A program made the position numbers and the translations under genes. This document shows, piece by piece, positions 32,543-37,086 of a stretch of 37,086 nucleotides of DNA. The number at the start of each line of letters is the position of its first letter. Position 1 is the first letter of the stretch. The notes beneath the pieces were generated by a model. The model ran no database searches, was not told the origin of the DNA, and was given only the letters and a program-made list of their open reading frames with translations. Origin of the DNA: Lachnoclostridium sp. An138 (GTDB lineage: Bacteria > Bacillota > Clostridia > Lachnospirales > Lachnospiraceae). The stretch spans positions 1 to 37,086 of the forward strand of contig NZ_NFLF01000028.1 of NCBI RefSeq assembly GCF_002160765.1, in the 5' to 3' direction.

Positions 32543-34258
32543 TTACGAGTCTGGATTCTGCGGCGCAATATGCCAGTCACTCCACAGATTTCCATCAATC
32601 ATCAATGAATCCGTCATATTCATCGACAACATCCCGACTGGCGTCCAACAGTCCAGAAGCCGAGTGTAGACCGTATAGCTTCCATCCGGGTACCAGATCG
32701 GTGTGAAATGTGTCCTCCGGTTATAGGTGCTGTAGCCATTAATCTGAAATTCATGCGCCATGTCATACCCGGTATCCATTCGCTCCAACAGTCTCCAGTA
32801 TCTTTCGTACCTGAACTCTGGAAAATAGGAAACCGCATTCTGCGCTGGAGTCACCGCCGAGTTCTGCGTAGTACTCACATGTGTTTCCACCCGTTCTTGA
32901 AGTCCATATCCGGATTTCAGAATCCCCCCGTTGGCAGTCGGAGCTTTTTCATCCGGCGTAACTGTCATGGATGCGGTAAGGTCCGCGGAATAGCTGTTCA
33001 GTTCAAACTCCCACCATCCTTCATCCTCCCATCTACCAGTTCCTTCTTCGCTTCCGCCATGCCAAACCCAATGTTCCTGCCACCATGGCCTCCACACACT
33101 CCAGGATGCAGACGTCCTTTCTTCATTGACCGGGAGTGGTGCCCGGCTGAAGCTGTCATTCCGGTCATCCGCATTGGGATCAGGAGGCGGATTCTCATTC
33201 ATATCGACAATATTCACCCGAATAGTACCCTGGCTTACAGTGCCTCCCCCATGAGCTTCTACTGTAATTGTCATAGCCTGCGGTTCTTCCGGCGTCGTCC
33301 AGCGTATCCATGCAAGCTGGCTGTCCCCTTCCGGATAATAGACATTGCTTACCGTATAGCTTCTGTCTCCTATGTGAAAAATAACAGAGACTGGATTATC
33401 CGGATCGCTCTGGCCGCCTTTGACGTTCACTGCCGTAATCACTTCTGTGTTTGTGCGGTACTCATAATCAAACGCACTGATTTCCGGCTCCTGCGGCAAG
33501 GCGTCCTGAAAACGCACGATGCCAAGTCCCAGGCTGGATTTAATCTCTGTGTTTGTCGCTGCTGACGTCCGGCTGCCACTCCAAGCTGGATAACCGAGAT
33601 CTGGAGTTTCAAGAAACATGGAAAGCGGCAGATTTTTGTGCGACAGAGATACCATTCTGGACCGAAGACCGCCGCTTAAAACCTCATCGTACAATGCAGC
33701 TTCTGTGGCTGTCGTGGCAATCATTACTCCCTGAAACCGGTAATAAGCTATCGGCTCAATCAGCAGACGATACTCCCCGCTTATCAGAGAATCAAATGGC
33801 ATTCCGGTAAGTCCGGCAATACTTCTTACCACCTGTTCATCGGTGAAGTAACTTTTGATTTCTTCGATATTCGATGCTCCAAGACTTTCAGAGCTGACGA
33901 TTTTCGGCAGGGCCTGCGCTGGATTTACATATCCATACACTCCGGTATCTGGTGTCAGAGTCCTGCCTCCCGTGTAAGATACCTTGCTGACCTTGCCGAA
34001 TGAATACACGACATCCGGCTGCTTATTTGTAATGTCAATCGGCCGGGTAACTGGCGAACGGTCTGATGCGCGGATTACCGTCACGCGCACACCATCATTT
34101 CCTGGGGACCATACGTTTTCACTGCTTCCCTGCCCCATGCCCCCGCCGCCACTGTCGATATTTCCTTCCCCAACCGCATAAGCAGGATGTGCGAACATCA
34201 GAGAACAGAAGATAACCAGCGCCAGCAACATGCAGATTCTATGGATTCTGTATATCAA
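32543..34258 (-). CDS. Large secreted protein of the conjugation module
   Basis: The TTG at 34258 follows GGAGG by 5 nt and gives a classic signal peptide (CMLLALVIFCSLMFAHPAYA, cleaved near AYA-VG). The 571-residue protein has a Gly/Ser-rich start (GNIDSGGGGMGQGSSENVW), a globular beta-rich middle containing an Ig-like segment (SVIFHIGDRSYTVSNVYYPE), a Trp-rich stretch WSVWRPWWQEHWVWHGGSEE and a C-terminal region. No catalytic motif. It probably decorates the surface or contacts recipient cells; this is inferred from secretion and from its place among pseudopilin and T4SS genes. A terminator lies just before its start. Confidence 0.65.
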   Translation of the reverse strand: MIYRIHRICMLLALVIFCSLMFAHPAYAVGEGNIDSGGGGMGQGSSENVWSPGNDGVRVTVIRASDRSPVTRPIDITNKQPDVVYSFGKVSKVSYTGGRTLTPDTGVYGYVNPAQALPKIVSSESLGASNIEEIKSYFTDEQVVRSIAGLTGMPFDSLISGEYRLLIEPIAYYRFQGVMIATTATEAALYDEVLSGGLRSRMVSLSHKNLPLSMFLETPDLGYPAWSGSRTSAATNTEIKSSLGLGIVRFQDALPQEPEISAFDYEYRTNTEVITAVNVKGGQSDPDNPVSVIFHIGDRSYTVSNVYYPEGDSQLAWIRWTTPEEPQAMTITVEAHGGGTVSQGTIRVNIVDMNENPPPDPNADDRNDSFSRAPLPVNEERTSASWSVWRPWWQEHWVWHGGSEEGTGRWEDEGWWEFELNSYSADLTASMTVTPDEKAPTANGGILKSGYGLQERVETHVSTTQNSAVTPAQNAVSYFPEFRYERYWRLLERMDTGYDMAHEFQINGYSTYNRRTHFTPIWYPDGSYTVYTRLLDCWTPVGMLSMNMTDSLMIDGNLWSDWHIAPQNPDS

Positions 34259-34283
34259 AAAAACCTCCTTCCCTATTCCTCGG

Positions 34284-34311
34284 CAAAAGAAAAACACCGC
34301 GTCTCCGCGAT
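34284..34311 (-). terminator. Intra-operon terminator or attenuator
   Basis: CATCGCG and CGCGGTG (with a G-U pair) around a 4-nt GAGA loop are followed on the minus strand by TTTTTCTTTT. It lies between the acidic membrane protein and the secreted protein gene, 26 bp before its start, so it likely lowers expression of everything downstream. Confidence 0.65.
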
Positions 34312-34337
34312 GCTTCTCTACCCATGGTGAATCTCTG

Positions 34338-34910
34338 CTAATCCATGCTTCCTATTTTATTGCCGTTCTCGTACATATCGCCTGCCGATGTACCGAAGCT
34401 TCCACCGCCCTGATTATCCACCCAGCCAAAACCAGGAATATAGATCTGGCCGCCTTCCGTATCTCCTGCCTGCGGCTCTGATGTACCAGTTTCAGTCTGT
34501 GACTCATCGCTGCCCGCTTCAGGAGCCTCCTCCACCGGTGTCCCATCCGGCTGAACATTTGGATCTGTTAATGCTTCTTCGCTTGGTGCTTCCGGCTTTT
34601 CCACGTCCGGCTGAATACTCTGGTCGTCTTCATCTGTCTGGGCGGGGGGGCTGTCCACCGCAGGTGCTGTATCATCCGCTTCTGTTTTATCATTCTCCGG
34701 ATTCACAACCAGCTCAGATTCTCCGTTTTCTTCTGGCTGGTTTTCTCCGGGATCTACGATGATTTCCGTCACTGTATCCTCGACAGACTCATCTACTTCA
34801 TCCGGAGATTCTGTTTTGAACTGGAAAGCAATCGCTATAATAAGACAGACGCAAATAATAACGCCACCGCAGACCGCCAGATATTTCTTTTTCTTTTCTG
34901 TCAGTTTCAT
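34338..34910 (-). CDS. Membrane-anchored acidic low-complexity protein
   Basis: 190 residues. Residues 9-30 form a single membrane anchor (YLAVCGGVIICVCLIIAIAF). The rest is a long acidic Pro/Glu/Asp/Thr-rich stalk (for example NQPEENGESELVVNPENDK, EAPSEEALTDPNVQPDGTPV) ending with a conserved-looking tip, IYIPGFGWVDNQGGGSFG. Such anchored stalk proteins are typical of clostridial conjugation modules (I believe DUF6550) and may span the wall. No enzymatic function is expected. The ATG has GGGGGAAG upstream. Confidence 0.65.
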   Translation of the reverse strand: MKLTEKKKKYLAVCGGVIICVCLIIAIAFQFKTESPDEVDESVEDTVTEIIVDPGENQPEENGESELVVNPENDKTEADDTAPAVDSPPAQTDEDDQSIQPDVEKPEAPSEEALTDPNVQPDGTPVEEAPEAGSDESQTETGTSEPQAGDTEGGQIYIPGFGWVDNQGGGSFGTSAGDMYENGNKIGSMD

Positions 34911-35000
34911 AAAATTCTTCCCCCTTTTCTTCCTGTTCTCCTACCTCACACCATACTACGCCTTTTTTCACAAGTCCAGCTTTTTCTGATATACCTATCC

Positions 35001-35561
35001 CTAAAACGCCTGTGTGTATCCGGCCTGTACTTTTAGTGTGATATGCATGGACGGCAGCAGCCTGCCGCCAAACCGTACCGGCACTTCCAGCCGCACCAGA
35101 GCATCTGCTTCAAAACGTTGTGCGTTTTCAGGATCTGACGGAGCCAACGGTGCGTTTCGTATGGTTACTTCCAGACTGTCAATCGCAAACTCCATGGCGG
35201 TATTGCTACTGTCTCCATATTTTATGTGCCGGCCGCCGGACAGAACTGTTCCAAGTGTTTCGTCCAGATACCCATAAATATCCCCTGTATCCAGTGTTTC
35301 TTCCCAGCTTCCTTCTCCAAAAGGCTGATATGCTCCTGCATAACCTTCCCGCACTCCATGATAAACGCCTGCATAATTGTCATTGACTGTAGAGATAATG
35401 GCATCCTCTACCGCATCCTGCACACCTGCCACAATAATCTGCAGGCGGAAATATTCACTGATTCCGCACAGCAGAATCAAAAGGGCCAGCACAATTCCTA
35501 TGGTCATAGGGAAAGAAACTGCGTGATTATCTTTCAAAAGTCTTCTGATTCTATCCTTCAT
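35001..35561 (-). CDS. TadE-like pseudopilin
   Basis: The ATG at 35561 has GAGGCGG upstream. The 186-residue protein has a short basic N-terminus, a hydrophobic helix (FPMTIGIVLALLILLCGISE) near the start and a globular C-terminal part, the shape of TadE/TadF minor pilins and of DUF4320 proteins. Its neighbour at 35569 has the same layout, suggesting an ancient duplication or a heteromer. It is expected to sit in the membrane as a minor pilin-like part of the channel or a pilus. Confidence 0.65.
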   Translation of the reverse strand: MKDRIRRLLKDNHAVSFPMTIGIVLALLILLCGISEYFRLQIIVAGVQDAVEDAIISTVNDNYAGVYHGVREGYAGAYQPFGEGSWEETLDTGDIYGYLDETLGTVLSGGRHIKYGDSSNTAMEFAIDSLEVTIRNAPLAPSDPENAQRFEADALVRLEVPVRFGGRLLPSMHITLKVQAGYTQAF

Positions 35562-35568
35562 ATCCGCC

Positions 35569-35976
35569 TCATTTCCAATACACCTCTGATTTTCCACCTG
35601 CCTGTGCCTGCAGTGTGATTGGAAAGGACGCAAAATCTCCAAACAGACCGATATTAGTTTCCAAAGTCAATGTCACGGTAATCTCATCGTTGAGCTGTAT
35701 CCTTCCACTTTTGGACCATTCGATATCCGGCTGAAGCCCCGTCTGCTCCGAGAGAATAGCTGCGCGCCGACTGGTTTCTGAGCCTACCCGGCCAGAAACT
35801 TCCGCCTCCCGAACCAGCTCTGTCGCAAAGGTATCAAGCTGCTGTTTCTGAATGAATACAGGCAGTACCCGCATTACCAGGGCAAGAACGAACATGGCAC
35901 ATAATACCAGCACAATGACATCCACATACCCTTCTCCACGCCGTTCTCCAAATTTGCTTCTTGAACGCCTTAACAC
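35569..35976 (-). CDS. DUF4320 / TadE-like protein
   Basis: The 135-residue protein opens with a basic N-terminus (MLRRSRSKFGERRGEGYVDV) and a hydrophobic helix (IVLVLCAMFVLALVMRVLPV), then a helix FIQKQQLDTFATELVREAEV and beta-rich C-terminus. This fits DUF4320, found in Tn1549-type elements. It overlaps the stop of the upstream gene and ends 8 bp before the TadE-like gene, so all three are co-transcribed. Confidence 0.8.
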   Translation of the reverse strand: MLRRSRSKFGERRGEGYVDVIVLVLCAMFVLALVMRVLPVFIQKQQLDTFATELVREAEVSGRVGSETSRRAAILSEQTGLQPDIEWSKSGRIQLNDEITVTLTLETNIGLFGDFASFPITLQAQAGGKSEVYWK

Positions 35977-36620
35977 ATCGCTACCTCCTGCTTTACAGCT
36001 GGTGAAGTCTCTATCCCCTCTGAATTTAGAACTGAATTACATGTTGGATCCTGCTCTGACATTCTCCACAAAAGATGGTCCAATTCTTCGTGATGATCAC
36101 CTCCTTGTTCTGAAAGCCATCTGTTACGAAGGGTTTCAAATGGATTCTCCATCTGTAGCAACTTTGCTGCGTATTCTGTAAAAGCTCCTTCTACGCTCAT
36201 TTCTTCATATATTAATTTTGCTGCAGATATCTCAGGTGCCATTTCAATCACCTCTGATACAGGCTTTCTCATCATCCCTTCTATATAGGTTTCATATCCA
36301 GCTTTCAGTTTGATTATCAACCTCTTTTCCCTGTCGTGGTCTTCCATACCCTCTACTTCTTTGTGTTCTTCTGACTCCTGCATATAATCAGTCATCATGT
36401 GGCACAGCCTCCCTTTCCATTTCGCCGTTAGCACACGTTCTGACAGCAGCAGACTGGCATCCAGCTCTATCGCATATGCCGGATCACACGGATCAGCTTT
36501 TACATTCCCTCCTGCAAGGAGCTCTTTTGCCTGCTCTGCTGTCAGATACACAAAGCCGCCAGGTGTCATCATATCAAAGTCGTTTTCAGGATATTTTTTT
36601 ATGAATTCCCTTACATTCAT
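35970..36620 (-). CDS. Conserved ICE protein, DUF3848-like
   Basis: The ATG at 36620 has GGAGG 6 nt upstream. The 216-residue soluble protein has MNVREFIKKYPENDFDMMTP at the start and a helical C-terminal half with AKLIYEEMSVEGAFTEYAAK and a variable acidic tail. It resembles the DUF3848 proteins of conjugative elements, but I am not sure. No catalytic motif. It is the first full gene of the transfer operon, behind a leader with several ribosome binding sites. Confidence 0.6.
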   Translation of the reverse strand: MNVREFIKKYPENDFDMMTPGGFVYLTAEQAKELLAGGNVKADPCDPAYAIELDASLLLSERVLTAKWKGRLCHMMTDYMQESEEHKEVEGMEDHDREKRLIIKLKAGYETYIEGMMRKPVSEVIEMAPEISAAKLIYEEMSVEGAFTEYAAKLLQMENPFETLRNRWLSEQGGDHHEELDHLLWRMSEQDPTCNSVLNSEGIETSPAVKQEVAMC

Positions 36621-36621
36621 G

Positions 36622-36750
36622 TCACACCTCCTTAAAGAAATTATTTGAAGCTCTTATAAGTTTTTTGGTTTTATCACCTCCTTTCGTAACGCATTATCTT
36701 CAACCATATCACCCCCTTAACTTCTTACACATAAATATTCCTCCTTTTAT
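36622..36750 (-). promoter_or_regulatory. Operon leader with four consecutive Shine-Dalgarno motifs
   Basis: Reading leftward, strong ribosome binding sites (AGGAGG, GGGGG, AAGGAGG, AAGGAGG) occur at about 36741, 36713, 36678 and 36630. The first three are followed by very short open frames: a 7-codon one (MCKKLRG), overlapping 9- and 17-codon ones, and a possible third. The fourth starts the DUF3848-like gene. This looks like a translated leader that could control the operon. Confidence 0.4.
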
Positions 36751-36796
36751 TTTTCAGACGTATTCGAAAAGTGTCTATGGCTCTCTTCTCTTACTT

Positions 36797-36826
36797 AAAA
36801 TAAAAAGCTGAGCCTTTCGGCCCAGC
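36797..36826 (-). terminator. Terminator after the 24-codon gene
   Basis: GCTGGGCC and GGCTCAGC pair over 8 bp (one G-U) around a GAAA tetraloop, followed by TTTTTATTTT on the minus strand. It is a strong intrinsic terminator placed 25 bp after the small gene. Confidence 0.85.
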
Positions 36827-36850
36827 AGTTCAAAATTCTTTTTACATTTA

Positions 36851-36925
36851 TTAATAACGCTCCCTATTTACTGTTCCTCGTACATCGATACTCTCAATTA
36901 AAATCTTGCTGTTTTGCAGTGACAT
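36851..36925 (-). CDS. 24-residue peptide gene
   Basis: An ATG with AAAGGAG 6-7 nt upstream opens a frame of 24 codons beginning MSLQNSKILIESIDVRG and ending NRERY, closed by TAA, and followed by a strong intrinsic terminator. Thus the transcript would carry just this peptide before the terminator. There is no leader-cleavage double glycine and no Cys, so a lanthipeptide is unlikely. It could be a signalling peptide, a leader that controls the transfer operon, or a small regulator RNA with a chance frame. It is divergent from the glycosyltransferase gene. Confidence 0.5.
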   Translation of the reverse strand: MSLQNSKILIESIDVRGTVNRERY

Positions 36926-37008
36926 TTTAATCTCCTTTCATATTATTAAGGAATTTTACGTGTTATAGATAATACCTAATTATCCTGTGTTTTGAGAGGA
37001 GGTATTTC

Positions 37009-37086
37009 ATGAAAAAGCAATCGATCATCATTCCTTTTCACAGGGACCGGGACATGCTTATGTTCAGTCTGAAAACGCTTTTCCAG
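37009..37086 (+). CDS. Family 2 glycosyltransferase, 5' end only
   Basis: The last 78 bp hold an ATG with GAGAGGAGG 6 nt upstream and the frame KKQSIIIPFHRDRDMLMFSL, which is the classic N-terminal strand of GT-A family 2 glycosyltransferases (SIIIPF, nucleotide-sugar binding). Family 2 enzymes transfer sugars from nucleotide donors to glycans, lipids or proteins. The gene runs off the window, so length and substrate are unknown. It is on the opposite strand from the transfer operon and may mark the edge of the mobile element or belong to its cargo. Confidence 0.7.
   Translation, partial: MKKQSIIIPFHRDRDMLMFSLKTLFQ

Noticed and set aside
36836-36870. TTTACA-N17-CTATTTA on the plus strand as a fifth TcdR-type promoter
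   Set aside because: The -10 differs, the leading G is absent, and it lies inside the 24-codon gene with the first plus-strand gene about 140 bp away.

Overview
The window looks like accessory DNA from a gut-type Clostridia (most likely Lachnospiraceae). The reasons are Firmicute-style GGAGG ribosome binding sites, frequent TTG starts, a PrgI/VirB4/DUF3852/DUF4320-type conjugation module, a sugar O-acetyltransferase and EFR1-ferredoxin remnants of clostridial type, and an AT-rich left half beside a more GC-balanced right half. No rRNA, tRNA, CRISPR array, integrase or plasmid replication initiator was found.

Positions 1-1516 are a gene graveyard: an HxlR regulator tail, a sugar O-acetyltransferase with its middle deleted, a LysR tail and an EFR1-ferredoxin fragment, joined directly to each other. 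Positions 1618-13332 hold a mosaic of cell-wall hydrolases and predicted lipoproteins around a small sigma factor (4033-4569) and a holin (3544-4011). The sigma/holin pair resembles the clostridial TcdR/TcdE and UviA/UviB pairs. Four genes (the sigma factor, a glucosaminidase and two SleB-type hydrolases) share the same upstream element, GTTTAC-N16/17-CTTTTTA, at 20-48 bp before the start codon, much like promoters of TcdR/BotR/UviA-type sigma factors. The hydrolases have no signal peptides. The simplest reading is a self-activating sigma factor that turns on a holin and a dispersed set of leaderless peptidoglycan hydrolases, with the holin as the likely exit route. A fifth hydrolase (NlpC/P60 with peptidoglycan-binding repeats) is frameshifted and has a 177-bp MITE-like element just upstream. 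A broken IS3-family element (6447-7876) also interrupts the region.

Positions 13568-36620 are the transfer module of an integrative conjugative element, almost all on the minus strand and so transcribed right to left. In transcription order it has a leader with several ribosome binding sites, a DUF3848-like protein, two TadE/DUF4320 pseudopilin-like proteins, an acidic membrane protein, a large secreted protein, an unknown protein, the VirB2-like DUF3852 protein, another unknown, a VirB6/TrbL-like channel protein, a DUF4406 protein, a DNA cytosine methyltransferase, PrgI, a VirB4 partner, VirB4, an NlpC/P60 wall hydrolase, a DUF6329-like protein, small DNA-binding proteins around a candidate oriT, a radical SAM protein, a MobP-type relaxase fused to Sel1 repeats, a DUF3991/Toprim protein, VirD4 and a winged-helix protein. 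Several of these genes appear to start at an isoleucine codon (AUA/AUC/AUU) behind a strong Shine-Dalgarno sequence. The right edge has a 24-codon gene with its own terminator and the first codons of a divergent family 2 glycosyltransferase.

Because no integrase or attachment site is visible, it is not possible to say whether the sigma/holin/hydrolase island is cargo of the conjugative element or neighbouring DNA.
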